64,000 nt of DNA from Mesocentrotus franciscanus (GCA_037976565.1 CP137684.1:18038339-18102338), one strand, 5' to 3'; shown: positions 23,501-34,484, counted from the stretch's first letter. Notes: a model not told the origin generated them from the sequence alone. Program-made: numbers and translations.

Positions 23501-26500
23501 AAAAAAAAAGGTTTTGTAAAAACTTGTATCTAGTTCAGTTTGCCACTTGCCAGTAATCATGCACATGTTTTAATATAATTTTTTCCAGGTTTTTTTGCTG
23601 ATCTTCACAAATTTAATGTCCACCCGGTACCCAATACATTAAGATTTGCCCGGCCCGGTCAGACTCCCACCACTCTTCTTACTTCCTTATCTAAATTCTT
23701 TAATCTTACTACTCTTATAAATGTATTTTGAATTTTTCAGGAACCTCCAAGCAGCTATAGGATCGTATTATGATATAGAAGCCAACTTGCCTGTACAGAG
23801 ACTACCCAACATGACGTTTGTAAAAGATGTTACGATAGGAGAAGGAGAATCGGTCCCACCATGTACAGAATTCACAAAGACGTGGAGAGTTAGGAATCCT
23901 GGTAAGGTGGTTGTTTTCTTACATACTGTATGTCCTTAACTATCTTTCTCTTCTTCTTTCCCTCCTCCTCTTCCACTCTCCTCCTCCTCCTTGTTGTTGT
24001 TTTTGTGTTGTTATTGTTTTTATTGTTCATGTTGTTGTCGTTGCTGTTCTTTTTTCTCCTCCTCCTCCTCCTCCTCCTCCTCCTCCTCCTTCTCCTCCTT
24101 CTCCTTCTTCTTCTTCTTCTTCTTCTTCTTCTTCTTCTTCTTCTTCTTCTTCTTCTTCTTCTTCTTCCTCTTCCTCTTCCTCTTCCTCTTCCTCTTCCTC
24201 CTCCTCTTCTCAGTTAGTCAGAATTGTTCATAGAAAAAAAAAAAACAGTTCGTAAGCAAAGCCTATGCTTGTATTCTTAAAGTATACCCGTAGTGAAGCC
24301 TCATGGCATCAGTGTCTTTCCAATTTTGTGAAGATTGTTATTGTTCTTGAGAGCCCAAAACTTGATGTTATGTCATGTTCACAATCGCAACAGACCAGTG
24401 GCCAATGGGATCATGTTTACGTTTCATACATGGTCTTTGAGGAGCTAACCAATGTATTTTTTATGCCATGTTCACATTCACAGCCACAGACCAATGGCCA
24501 CCGGGGTCCTGTTTACGTTTCATACACGGCCATCAGCTAGGACCACTGGACAGAGTCTATACTGAGCATTTGAGTGCTCAAACAGATATGGACATCAGCG
24601 TCAAAATGCAAAGCCCTTCACATTGCGGTTTATACCAAGGTCAATGGAGAATGTGTACATCAACTGGGGTCTTCTTTGGGGGTAAGATTCTTATTATTCT
24701 TATTATAACTTTTTTGTGTGTACATTATTCAAGTCTTAGGCACTTCTAGTTGCATCTATTAGTTTGAGGTAACTGCCATAGTGTTTTTTTGTGTGTGTTT
24801 TTTTTTTACAGCTGTGCCCAATTTTGTTCTGTCATTTATACTATGTGTATGGCATTTCAAACGTATTTATGTATACATGGAATTACAAATGTTTATAAAA
24901 TACAAAGATGGAATTGAATAAAGTGAATTAAATTGAATAATTTTCTAATTCCATATTTTGAATGTTCAGTAGTGTTACTAGTGTATCGATATCAAATGCT
25001 GAAAAGACAGACCAAAATATAATGTTATGATTGGTACTCTTCAATGCTTCCTTGTCACTTCTTATTTTGCAGAGACCATATGGGTTATAGTAGAAGTGAA
25101 AGAAGGAGGAATGCTAGGTCTCACACAACAACTATCTCAACTCGGCACAGGAGCAATGGAAACAGACAGTGCTCCCTCTATAGACAGAATCATGCCTAAC
25201 CCGTTTGGCTCACCCACAAAACTAGGTATGTTATTTGTACTCATGGGCACAAGATCGCATAGGAGTTTTAAGTTAAATCGTGGTTTTAAACAATTAAAAA
25301 CCTCTTCCGTGGACTAAAATAACCATATGATCACTTATATAATTACTTTGAATCATCTGGTCATCCCGTCCGGTCAGGTGGTCGTGTTACACAACTTTTT
25401 TTGTGAAACAAAAGTGGAAGATCATGTGAAGGTGCACGTGAAGGATGCAATCTTTAGAAAATTTGTCGTAGGCTTTTCACAAAGTAAATTGGATCAAACC
25501 ATTCGTAGATGAAATTGGTTTATTTCACAAACATTATCCCGACATCTATACTCGCATCTATCATCAGCATCACCATCATCATCGTCATCATTTTCATAAT
25601 TGACATTATTGTTTTATTTTATATGTGATACATTTATATTGAGGGAGTCTACAGTACACCCGAGCAACCATCCTTACGGTCATGCAGTAAAGCATATCAT
25701 AACTCTTATCTATCATCGTCATTATCACCATCATTATCATCACTATCATCATCAACAAATTCATTACCATCATAATCATAATGATCTTCACCATCATCGT
25801 CCTCTTCATCATTCTCATCATTATTGATATTATTGTTCTTTATTTTGTAGATGGTACCTTGAGAGAGTCGACACCTGAGCTACCATCCTTTCACTCACCG
25901 AGCAAACCAGAACACAACTCATGTCCATCAATATCATCATCAGCACCATCCTCATCATTGTTGATATTATAATTCTTTATTTTTATGCCTCCGCTACAAC
26001 GTCGCCGGAGGCATTATGTTTTCTGGTTGTCCGTCCGTCCGTGCACGTGCGTGCGTCCGCACGCACGCACGTGCGTCCGCACGCACGTCCCGCTCGTGAT
26101 CGCGTTATCTCAAGAACCAATTGATGGATTACCGCCAAACTCGGGTCATGTATGTATCTTGCAGAGCTAATGAAGTGATTAGATTTTGGGGTCACGAGGT
26201 CCAAGGTCAAAGGTCACAAGGCTCATTATGTATGCAAAAATAGCTCGTGATCGCGTTATCTCAAGAACCGATTGATGGATTACCGCCAAACTTGGGTCAT
26301 GGATGTATCTTGCAGAGCTAATGAACTGATTAGATTTTGGGGTCACGAGGTCAAAGGTCAAAGGTCACAGGGCTCATTATGTATGCAAAAATAGCTTGTG
26401 ATCGCGTTATCTCAAGAACCGATTGATGGATTACCGCCAAACTTGGGTCATGTATGTATCTTGCAGAGCTAATGAACTGATTAGATTTTGGGGTCACGAG

Positions 26501-27079
26501 GTCAAAGGTCAAAGGTCACAGGGCTCATTATGTATGCAAAAATAGCTCGTGATCGTGTTATCTCAAGAACCGATTGATGGATTACCGCCAAACTTGGGTT
26601 ATGTATGTATCTTGCAGAGCTAATCAACTGGTTAGACTTTGGGGTCACGAGGTCAAAGGTCACAGGGCTCGTTATGTATGCAAAATAGCTTGTGATCACA
26701 TTATCTCAAGAACCGATTGATGGATTACCGCCAAACTTGGGTCATGTATGTATCTTGCAGAGCCAATGAACTGATTAGATTTGGGGTCACGAGGTCAAAG
26801 GTCACAGGGCTCATTATGTATCCTAAAATAGCTCGTGATCGCGTTATCATTAGAACCAACAGATGGATTACAATCAAACTTGAATTTTAAAAATTGCTTC
26901 CATTTTGGTTTGTAAAATTGCTCTATGGCGGAGGCATCATCGACTGCGCGCAGTTGAAGTTCCATCTAGTTTTAGATGGTACCATGAGGAAGTTAACATC
27001 CAAGCCACGACCCTTTCACTCACCGGGTAAAGAACACATGTCACATCTGTCATCGCTGTCATCGTCGTCGTCGTCGTCG

Positions 27080-27110
<31 letters not shown>

Positions 27111-28374
27111 TGATACAGGACTACAGACACTCAAGAAAGAAAGATTACCGAGAGTCCCTTTTCAGGACTCCCCAATCCTCCCTCTCTCTCACATGGTGCA
27201 ACCGCAAACCTACTGTACATTATTGATATTATTATTCTTATTTTGTAGATGGTACCTTGAGAGAGTCGACACCCGAGCCACCATCCTTTCATTCACCTAG
27301 TAAAGCAGAACACAACTCACATCTATCATCACCAGTCAGACCTCCCCTATTTCAGGTAAGTACCCTTTGTTCTACATAAATTGAATTATTTCAGTGATTG
27401 GGGGGAAGGGGGGAGATTCTGCAGTCAAAATAAATATATAAAATGATCTTAATACTCTGGACTGTATGGTTAGGGCAGGAAACAATGTTTCACAGATATA
27501 CATGTATGTAAGTTATGATGTAACCTAATGCAATGTGCAAAAGCTACTGTCACATATTATGTAACCTGAACATGATTTCTATGGGATATACAGAGCATTG
27601 AAGCATACAGAGCATAGAGCATTGAAATTGCCCTTGAGTTGATTTCTCCAAAGTCTTTGCAAATCATGTTAAAAGGGATACGAGTAAAGAAATGCAAAAT
27701 ACATTTTAAAGATAAAGTTCAGTTTTGGTCATGCAATTGCATTGTGAAAGAAACGGTGTGGAATCAATCAGAAAAGGTTGATCATCTACCATAAAAGTAT
27801 TGGTGTGTACTGCAAGGTTCTGGAATCATCAAAATGATAAGAAATTTGGCCCAGTCTTGGTAAAGTTACAAGCACTGCACACAGAAAGATGTATATGGGA
27901 CAACACGAACATGTGGCATAAAAATTTGTCCCGATTTGTATGATGTTACTTGTCATATTTAGAATATTAAAGGCATTTGAAGAGCCATGCTTTTTAGGGA
28001 ACATTTTTTCTCTGATGTTCTTCCACACTTGCATAATACAATGATAACGCTCACAATTTTTTTATCACCTCTTCCCAGAACTCAACCTTCTCTTTAATAT
28101 GTCAATTATCCTGTTTTCTATACAGCACGATTTGTCAGTACAGAACCCAACGCACACAATGTCAGAGCCTGACCCCAGCTTGCCGGCAGTCTTCCACGAC
28201 TACCAACTCCCACACCACCATGCCCCCGAGAACACAGCGCAGCCTGCCTTCCCAACCACCCAATCAACTGCTTCCTTCTCTACCCTTCAGGCTCCTAATC
28301 AAGCAATCAGCCAATCAGAGTACACCTTTCATAATCTCAGGACAGAGGAAACAATGACAGATGAGGACTTATAG
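20565..28374 (+). CDS. ILRUN: ILRUN homologue (C6orf106-like; UBA-like and NBR1-type FW domains), complete, 6 exons
   Basis: Vertebrate ILRUN regulates inflammation (IRF3/NF-kB-dependent transcription) and lipid metabolism. Exons: 20565-20716, 23741-23901, 24484-24681, 25073-25225, 27249-27355 and 28126-28374 (TAG). All junctions are GT-AG and phases agree; the product is 339 residues against about 298 in human. Exon 1 gives the UBA-like start (MDVDLDQDLMSKFSS, LGNNLNPATCAFFLDM). Exons 2-4 give the FW domain: VKDVTIGEGESVPP, KTWRVRNP, DQWPPGSCLRF, GLYQGQWRMCTSTG and ETIWVIVEV. Exons 5-6 are a disordered Ser/Pro/Gln-rich tail with low similarity to vertebrates. Two in-frame ATGs (20565, 20568) begin the protein. 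Introns hold duplicated copies of exons 3 and 5 and several mobile elements. Two further open frames begin inside the exon-5 copies but lack donors. Confidence 0.95.
21130..21185 (+). repeat. (CCACTG)n microsatellite in ILRUN intron 1
   Basis: About nine units of CCACTG or CCAGTG in tandem. Confidence 0.85.
21290..21679. mobile_element. hAT-like MITE with perfect 8-bp duplication AATTCTCA
   Basis: AATTCTCA at 21282-21289 and 21680-21687 flanks terminal inverted repeats of about 80 bp. The left arm starts GGCGCTAGTGTAGTTTCG and passes through AGCAAAGGAATTTTAGCCCA. The right arm mirrors it, TGGGCTAACATTCCTTTGCT to ACACTAGCGCC. The 390-bp body is non-coding. Confidence 0.85.
22250..23730. other. 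Remainder of ILRUN intron 1, no further gene
   Basis: AT-rich intron with ACATGTA words. A GC-richer patch at 23095-23230 (GCGCGCGCTAGCGTTCGCG) stands out but shows no exon or known motif. The open frames here are short and unrecognised. Confidence 0.4.
24056..24215 (+). repeat. (TCC)n/(TTC)n pyrimidine microsatellite in ILRUN intron 2
   Basis: A perfect to near-perfect run of TCC, then TTC, then TTCCTC units. It makes three spurious plus-strand open frames (poly-Ser, poly-Leu, poly-Phe). Confidence 0.95.
24374..24440 (+). pseudogene. Partial tandem duplicate of the 5' end of ILRUN exon 3
   Basis: CATGTTCACA, CAGACCAGTGGCCAATGGG and CATGTTTACGTTTCATACA repeat the acceptor region and first 50 or so bases of exon 3 (24467-24532), about 90 bases upstream. 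Translated in the exon 3 frame it keeps TDQWPMGSCLRFIHG (true exon: TDQWPPGSCLRFIHG) and then meets a stop (TGA). It is too short to be a working exon. Confidence 0.7.
25628..25720 (+). pseudogene. Decayed copy 1 of ILRUN exon 5
   Basis: TTGAGGGAGTCTACAG, CACCCGAGCAACCATCCTT, CAGTAAAGCA and TATCATCG follow the order and spacing of exon 5 (27249-27355). The acceptor is degraded (TATATGTG in place of TTTGTAGATG) and the reading frame is lost. The following ATC/CAT-rich DNA is a microsatellite expansion of the exon's TCATCA segment. Confidence 0.65.
25851..25957 (+). pseudogene. Copy 2 of ILRUN exon 5, acceptor intact, no donor
   Basis: The acceptor TTATTTTGTAG is kept, and the frame DGTLRESTPELPSFHSPSKP matches exon 5 (DGTLRESTPEPPSFHSPSKA). 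After SCPS the copy turns into Ser-rich repeat and runs to TAA at 25969-25971. No GT donor is found where exon 5 has TTTCAGGTAAG. If included in mRNA it would truncate the protein. Confidence 0.75.
25985..26969 (+). mobile_element. Helitron-like non-autonomous element with about 150-bp tandem repeats, inside the exon-5 array
   Basis: The left end ATGCCTCCG...CGGAGGCAT forms a small hairpin. The right end has the hairpin CGACTGCGCGCAGTTG (26941-26956), nine bases and then CTAG (26966-26969), the arrangement of a Helitron 3' end. The interior holds about six units of roughly 150 bp, each with GCTCGTGATCGCGTTATCTC, GGATTACCGCCAAAC and GGTCACGAGGTCAAAGGTCA. Intron sequence matching the other exon-5 copies stops at 25984 and resumes at 26970, so it is an insertion. 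Related DNA is reversed at 62440-62830. No Rep/helicase is present. Confidence 0.7.
26976..27110 (+). pseudogene. Copy 3 of ILRUN exon 5, with Ser-repeat expansion
   Basis: The acceptor TAGTTTTAG is followed by DGTMRKLTSKPRPFHSPGKE, diverged from exon 5. The HLSS part is expanded into a (TCG)n(TCA)n run coding for poly-Ser (27058-27110). The frame stays open to 27226, but no convincing donor was seen. The Helitron-like insertion lies immediately upstream of its acceptor. Confidence 0.7.
27710..28093 (+). mobile_element. TTAA-site MITE family T2, copy 1, in ILRUN intron 5
   Basis: Flanked by TTAA at 27706-27709 and 28094-28097. The left end AGATAAAGTTCAG and the right end CCAGAACTCAACCTTCTCT are inverted repeats. 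The right end lies only 32 bases before exon 6 (28126). Long shared blocks with the other four copies include GATAAGAAATTTGGCCCAGT and GAAGAGCCATGCTTTT. Confidence 0.85.
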
Positions 28375-28399
28375 CATACACAGAGCTAATCTTATTTTT

Positions 28400-29310
28400 T
28401 TCTTTTTTTAAATTAGAGAATACCTATAGCTGTAAAGGGAATTATCTTTTGACCTACTTGATGGTGCTTTTATAATGAATGCACAATGCCCATATAATAG
28501 TTGTGTAATTTAGTAGTACTACAACTCTATGATTTGAATTAGATACATGACGCTGGATACAGTTTTGTGAACATTGCCCACCTATTAATCATCTGAATCT
28601 TTGCTAGACGTGATGGAACAAGATTGACTTAACATTGAACAAACTTCTCAATGACTGATACAGATTGAAACATTGTGTTTTTCTTTACATGCAGTATTTA
28701 ATATCCACAGCAAGTTATCCCTGCACAATTCTTGTTTCTCCCCCCTCCCCCCTACAGTATGTCTTGTAGTCTATGTTGGCTTTTCTCTTCCATGTCCTCC
28801 CTGTTCTCTGCTTTTTCTGCTTGTCTTTTTGTGTCTTCTCAGTTTCTCATTGTACTTTCTTCTTATTGTTTAATTGTTTGTGACTGTTTCCCATTGTGAC
28901 ACATCATTAGAATGTAAATTAAAGCCAATTCATCATTATAGGCTTAAGAGATTATTCCCTTTAATAGATTTTTCTTTTTTTATTAGATTCTCATTCACAC
29001 AAGATGATGTTAACTGCCTTTAAAAGTACAACCAGAAAACAATACCTTTTTTATCTGTAAATTAATAGAAACCGGGGGTAAAATTAGTCACTGAAGAAAT
29101 TGATCTGATTGATCGTGAACATGTAACTTGAAAATGAGTTATTTCTCCACAATCAGGGGAAAAAGTACCTTTTCCACTAAGATTTTGCTTGTTGTACTGC
29201 AAGCTTCTTCAGGCCTATGTCCCAGCTGGTGCTATTGCTGATGCAGTACAACGTTACGGTAAAAGAGAGTCAATGCGCACAACAAGAAGCGACCACAAAG
29301 CATACCACAT
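28400..29310. other. ILRUN 3' UTR and downstream flank
   Basis: ATTAAA at 28918-28923 is the first good poly(A) signal after the TAG at 28372-28374. No other gene is visible before the element at 29318. Confidence 0.45.
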
Positions 29311-29317
29311 GCATGTA

Positions 29318-29507
29318 CAGTCAAACCTGTCTATAGCGACCGCCCAAGGGAAACACAAAAAGTGGTCTTTGTAGACAGGTGGTCTTTGTAGACAGGTTCC
29401 TTTAGTACATGTTTCAATGAGAAACCATTTTCAAGGGAAACAAAAAATGTGGTCTTTGTAGACAGGTGGTCTTTGTAGACAGGTGGTCACTAAAGCAGGT
29501 TTGACTG
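29318..29507. mobile_element. pogo/Tigger-like MITE at a TA site
   Basis: TA at 29316-29317 and 29508-29509 flanks CAGTCAAACCTGTCTATAGC and GCAGGTTTGACTG. The interior repeats GTGGTCTTTGTAGACAGGTG. TA duplication and CAGT(C/G)AAACCT ends are typical of the Tc1/mariner superfamily, pogo branch. Confidence 0.8.
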
Positions 29508-29554
29508 TATGTGTGTTTTCTAAGAGACAGAAATACGAAACGCACCATATTTAA

Positions 29555-29935
29555 AGATAAAGTTGAGTTCTTGTCATGCGATTGCATTGTGAAAGAAACG
29601 TTGTGGAATCGATCAGAAAAGATTGATCATCTAGCATATAATTATTGGTGTACTGCAAGGTTCTGGAATCATCAAAATGATAAGAAATTTGGCCCAGTCT
29701 TGGTAAAGTTACAAGCACTTTACACAGAAAGGTGTATATGGGACTACATGAACATGTGGCATAAAAATCCGTCCCGATTTTTATGATGTTACATGCCATA
29801 TTTAGAATATTAAGGCATTTGAAGAGCCATGCTCTTCAGGGAACATTTTTTCTCTGATGTTCTTCCACACTTGCATAATACAATGATAACGCTCACAAAC
29901 TATTTTTCGCCTCTTCCCAGAACTCGACCTTCTCT
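29555..29935 (+). mobile_element. TTAA-site MITE family T2, copy 2
   Basis: TTAA at 29551-29554 and a mutated CTAA at 29936-29939. The ends AGATAAAGTTGAGTTC and CCAGAACTCGACCTTCTCT are inverted repeats. Confidence 0.8.
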
Positions 29936-29939
29936 CTAA

Positions 29940-30740
29940 AGTTAACAACTAGATTATTCCTACCCTTACCAATTTTTGTAATTTTTTAAGTATGTGAATC
30001 TTTTTTAATCTATCCCAATTTATTTTTTCTTGACAATGTAACATATTAAAGCTTACATCTCAAATTGCTCAACAAAGGCCCTAATTCAACCAATCCATCT
30101 TTTTTGAGTTACAAAAAACATCACATTTACAAGGGGTATGAACAATTTAGTTGTTAACTGTATATTATGATATTTATTTCGGAACAGCAGGTTTTTTAGG
30201 CAGTTTTCAGCAGCTTATATGAATGAGGCGTAGCAAAACTGAGTTGAGAGAAGAGAGTGAGTGACGGATGTAAAAGGGAGAAAAATGATGTGTGAAGTTT
30301 TTGTTGAGGAATTGAGGAATTTTGCAAATATGGAATTTGCAGCTATTTATTGGTTTACAAAGATTATAATTCTGATTATTATGTCCATTAGTTGTTTTAA
30401 AGTTCACCTAACTATAGATGTTTTTAAAGTCATTACCCAATCCAGGATCTCTTGATATCTGTTTTTTTTAACAAGTGAAGATGCTCTGAGAGGCAGGTTA
30501 CGGATTTAGATTTTAAATCAGGAGACTTTGTTACTGTTCACTTTCTGTACTTACTGAAACTCACAAAATTCCTTGTTTATTTTTGTATTATTTTAGTATT
30601 AACTCATTTTCATATTTTCTATGAAATTAATCTGTCATTTGGGGTTCATGTATTGTCTGACTTTTGACAACCTTTTTAAAAAAAATTTCTGTAACTTCCA
30701 TTTAATATGTATCTTTTCATTATTACCCAGAACGTGTAAT
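29940..30740. other. Intergenic, no gene seen
   Basis: AT-rich DNA between two T2 elements. The open frames at 30207-30455 overlap on opposite strands and resemble nothing known. Confidence 0.4.
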
Positions 30741-30752
30741 GTTAACATTTAA

Positions 30753-31131
30753 AGATAAAGTTGAGTTCTGGTCATGCGATTGCATTGTGAAAACAAACAG
30801 GGTGGAATCGATCAGAAAAAGTTGATCATGAAGCATATAAGTATTGGTGTGTACTGCAAGGTTCTGGAGTCATCAAAATGATTAGAAATTTGGCCCAGTC
30901 TTGGTAAAGTAACAAGCACTGTACACAGAAAGAAGGGACTACACAAACATAAGGCATAAAAATTGGGCCTCATTTTTAAGCTGTTATTTGTCATATTTAG
31001 AATATGAAGGCATTTGAAGAGCCATGCTTTTCAGGGAACATTTTTTCTCTGATGTTCTTCAACACTTGCATGATAACAATGACAACGCTCACAAATTATT
31101 TGTCACCTCTTCCCAGAACTCAACCTTCTCT
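30753..31131 (+). mobile_element. TTAA-site MITE family T2, copy 3
   Basis: Flanked by TTAA at 30749-30752 and 31132-31135. The termini match the other copies (AGATAAAGTTGAGTTCTGG and CCAGAACTCAACCTTCTCT). Confidence 0.85.
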
Positions 31132-31204
31132 TTAAGCATTAAGCCTATGGAGTCACGAGTGTATGATTAAAACATGCACCAAATGAATCCTTGAAATATA
31201 CGGT

Positions 31205-31475
31205 CTCATATGCAAGGGTCAAAGAAGAAGATATGAGAGAGCCTGGCCATGCCCAGGCAGATGAAGACCAGGGGGCCGTTTCTCGAAACCGTCATAACTC
31301 TAACTTCTTGGACTTCCCATTGAAACGTGTGTTATAAAATTAACACGCATTTCTATGCGATGTCCACGAACTAAGACTTATGACGGATTCAAGAAACCGG
31401 CCCCAGAAGGCTTGGAAAAAGGGCCATAAGGGAAATGAAACATGGACGCTAAACGATGATGATGATGATGATAAA
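31205..31475 (+). mobile_element. SINE copy split by a MITE
   Basis: The 3' part CATAAGGGAAATGAAACATG, GGACGCTAAACGATGATGATG matches the SINE at 13365-13605. The inverted-repeat element at 31272-31404 interrupts it. Confidence 0.5.
31272..31404. mobile_element. MITE with GGGGCCGTTTCTCGAAACC ends
   Basis: The left end GGGGCCGTTTCTCGAAACCG and the right end CAAGAAACCGGCCCC are inverted, continued by GTCATAA/TTATGAC. About 133 bp, nested in a SINE. Confidence 0.7.
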
Positions 31476-31479
31476 AGGG

Positions 31480-32190
31480 TCATTCAATTTCATCTACATA
31501 TTGATTACCAGTAGACAATTACATGTCCTATTCTGGATTTCTTTCTTTCTTTCTCCTATTACTTTTTTGTGTCTTTGTTGATATAATGCATACAGTAATT
31601 GTCACATACCATTTGATATAAGCTTGATTCTGGTAACGATAGAAAATAAAAACTTACACTGAATGTTCAAGATTACAAGTAAATGACATGTGCCAAACTA
31701 TTTTGGCAGAAAATGTATAGGGGCTGATTAATGAGCATAGAAAGATAAGGAAATCAAGGTAAGTAAGCCCGACACCATGAGCTCAACACAGGTCACTATG
31801 TGCAAATGAGAGTTGTGGTTTTTATTGGAGATGATTTCCAGCAGGTTTTTGTGAGTTTGTTTTTATTTTACTTGTTCAAACAATCAATCTACTGCAGGAT
31901 AAACAATCCAGAATGAATTACAGCCATGTTCTCTCAACATACGATTCCCATACCAGAGCTCAATATTAGCTTAAGGTCCTACAGTGCTTGAAACTCAGAA
32001 CAATTACATTATGTATGTAGGATGTGTGTATTTATGAACAGTGGAAAGATATGTTAATTATAATGATAATTGAAATTCAGAAAAAAATGAGAATTGCTAA
32101 TTTATAGATTTTCGGATGTTTTAATTGTATCTAATACTGTTCCATTTATTTTCTTTTGCACATGTACTGTACCCCCTGGTATAATAGCAA
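31480..32190. other. Intergenic, no gene seen
   Basis: AT-rich, without recognisable exons or repeats apart from a short CTTT run near 31540. Confidence 0.4.
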
Positions 32191-32195
32191 AATCC

Positions 32196-32343
32196 GGGCC
32201 CTGTTTGATAAAACTTGTTATCAATAACAAGTTACAATAACTGTTATAAGCTACTGAAATCATGGCATTTGATTGGCTGAGAGCAAATTTGTCATAGAAA
32301 TTTAGCATTTGGTATTGGTAACAAGTTTTATGAAACAGGGCCT
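32196..32343. mobile_element. MITE with GGGCCCTGTTT termini, complete
   Basis: GGGCCCTGTTTGATAAAAC at the left mirrors GTTTTATGAAACAGGGCC at the right. The right half is the same as bases 1-36 of the window. Confidence 0.75.
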
Positions 32344-32760
32344 GTATGACTGTATGAGTAAATCATCGGGGCAATATTGTACCGGTATATTGCCTTCCAG
32401 TGTGATGAGCAATTTCAAGTATGAATAATTCAGAGGTATTATCAGAGCTCTGGTCTATTCAAATCCCCAAGCGAAAAGGAAAAGGTCATTGACCTGTAGG
32501 AAATTATTTTCAAAAACATTTCTGTATGGTCCCTTTGGATTCGAAACCTGGGGAAAAAAGATCACAAAGTGATTATTCAAATTCACTTTGCTTGAGTTGA
32601 TCTTTGTATATTCTTATCCATCTCCTCATAATGTAACTCTCCTTGAATTTTGTTTGTATTATGTTGAAAAAGAATTGCATTGGTGATAAATGAAGGGAAG
32701 TTCCTACTCTTTACCAAAATGAATTTAAAAAGTGTTATTGGAGACACTCTTTTCCTTTAA

Positions 32761-32947
32761 AGCCTGTCTGCACTAGTTTGGCCAGGAGAGATTAGACCTC
32801 CCAGCATGGTCACTGACGGGTGGTTATCTCATCAACTCAGCTCTCAATTAACATAAGAAAAAGAGGATCATGGGGGACCAACGGGCACCGCTTAGGCATT
32901 GTTTTCTATATAGAGGGAGCAAGGAGCTACAAACAGTGCATGGGGCT
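32761..32947 (+). mobile_element. TTAA-site MITE family T1, copy 3
   Basis: Flanked by TTAA at 32757-32760 and 32948-32951, with ends AGCCTGTCTGCACTAG and GTGCATGGGGCT. Confidence 0.85.
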
Positions 32948-32954
32948 TTAATGG

Positions 32955-34380
32955 AAAAAAAATTCTGTACCAATCGGCTACATTATGAAATAAATCTATA
33001 GCGTAAATCTGGAGATTTAATGTTGGACTAAAGCAATAATTGCTATTGGCTACGGTGTATGTAATCTTTTCTCCATTAGACTATGTAGATGTAGATCTTA
33101 TGTATATTTTACCTGAATTTATTACTTGCAATATTATTTTTCTGTTATGAGAGTGTATGTATTAATTCTTGTGAGTGTACGTGCGGTTGTGTTTTGAAAT
33201 ATTGACATGATGATTTTCAAACTTATGTAAGATGAAATGAAACGAGTAAATGATAATAAAAAGGTAAAAGATATTGTTAATAAAACAGAAGTGATTATTC
33301 TGTGCTTTTATTTTAGTTAGTGGCTTAGTATTTGTATGGTTCATGTTGTGTGTAGGAAGGAGAGGGGATCGCAGGGATTAGAGTAGACTTTAATATTAAA
33401 TAATTAATTTAACAGGAATTTTCATTGCTTAATTTTTGAGCCTCATAAATGCCATCTTTCCAGGTTCTCAGCCCTTTTCTACCCCCTTCTTCTTCTTCTT
33501 GTCAAATTTTTAAGGAAATCTTTAGAGGCGACTCAGCCTATTTTTATTTATTTATTCATTATTTTTTTTTTTATTATTATTATTTTTTTTTTTTGGGGGG
33601 GGGGCGAAAAAAAGTGTTTTGTTTAAAAATTACGTTACCATCTTATTATTTTACCGTTTTGGGGGGCTGGGAGGGGGGCGGGCCGGTAAAATCGGCCCGT
33701 GGATCCGCGCCTGGCAGTAGCAACATGTAAACATTTCCAGAAATTACGAGTTATGTAGATATGACAAGAATTGAATATCTTTAAAAATAAATTAAATTCA
33801 CCTCACTGAGAGAAGAAAAACTGAGGAGAGGAATTAGAGAGGGAGAGGAAAAGAGAGCTAGAGAGAGATCGAGACAGAGATAGACAGACAATGAGAGATG
33901 GAAAGAGAGATAATTAGTTATAATAGTGGGAGAGAAAAAGACAAAAGAAAAAGGACTAAGGTAAGAGAAAGAGATCGATTGAAAGCAAAAAGATTATAAG
34001 GAAAGAGAAAAAGGGGAGAGATCGGGTAGTATAAGAGTAAGAGTAGTATAATTTAATAGCAAACGAACTAGGGCCACAAGGAAACTAGATGACGTTGTGA
34101 GAGAAAAGAGGCAAGGGGGGGGGGTTCAGGAGATGAAAACCATTATCACAGCCTGGGGTTTCAAAGAGCTAGGAAGAAACTGGGAAATGAAATGGAAGAA
34201 AGGACATTTTTATTCGTTTATTTATTCATCTATTTATTAATTTGTATATTCTTTTTTGTATGGAGGGGGCGGTGCATGGAGATTTAATACATCTTTTTGT
34301 GTACTCACGGTATAAGTTGTGCTCCCTCCTTCTAATGCCTCGATTATTTTTACCTATGCAATGTTTATAGATTCTGTTTT
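32955..34380. other. Intergenic repeat debris upstream of RPS13, no gene
   Basis: It includes T- and G-runs at 33560-33605, a reversed GGATCCGCGCCTGG terminus at 33700-33714 and a purine tract at 33800-34110. No credible coding frame. Confidence 0.45.
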
Positions 34381-34484
34381 GGAATATAAATTATCATATT
34401 CCCTAGGCTCTCTGGCTTTGAGAGATTCAAGGAAATTAGGTCAAAACGCCATCTACGCTTAGAAAGTGTCAATCCATCTATCGG

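Noticed and set aside
23911..24255. Poly-Ser, poly-Leu and poly-Phe frames
   Set aside because: Pyrimidine microsatellite in ILRUN intron 2.
25983..26699. Repeated minus-strand frames with YIHDPSLAVIHQ
   Set aside because: They follow the tandem units of the Helitron-like element; the frame shifts between units and no protein family fits.
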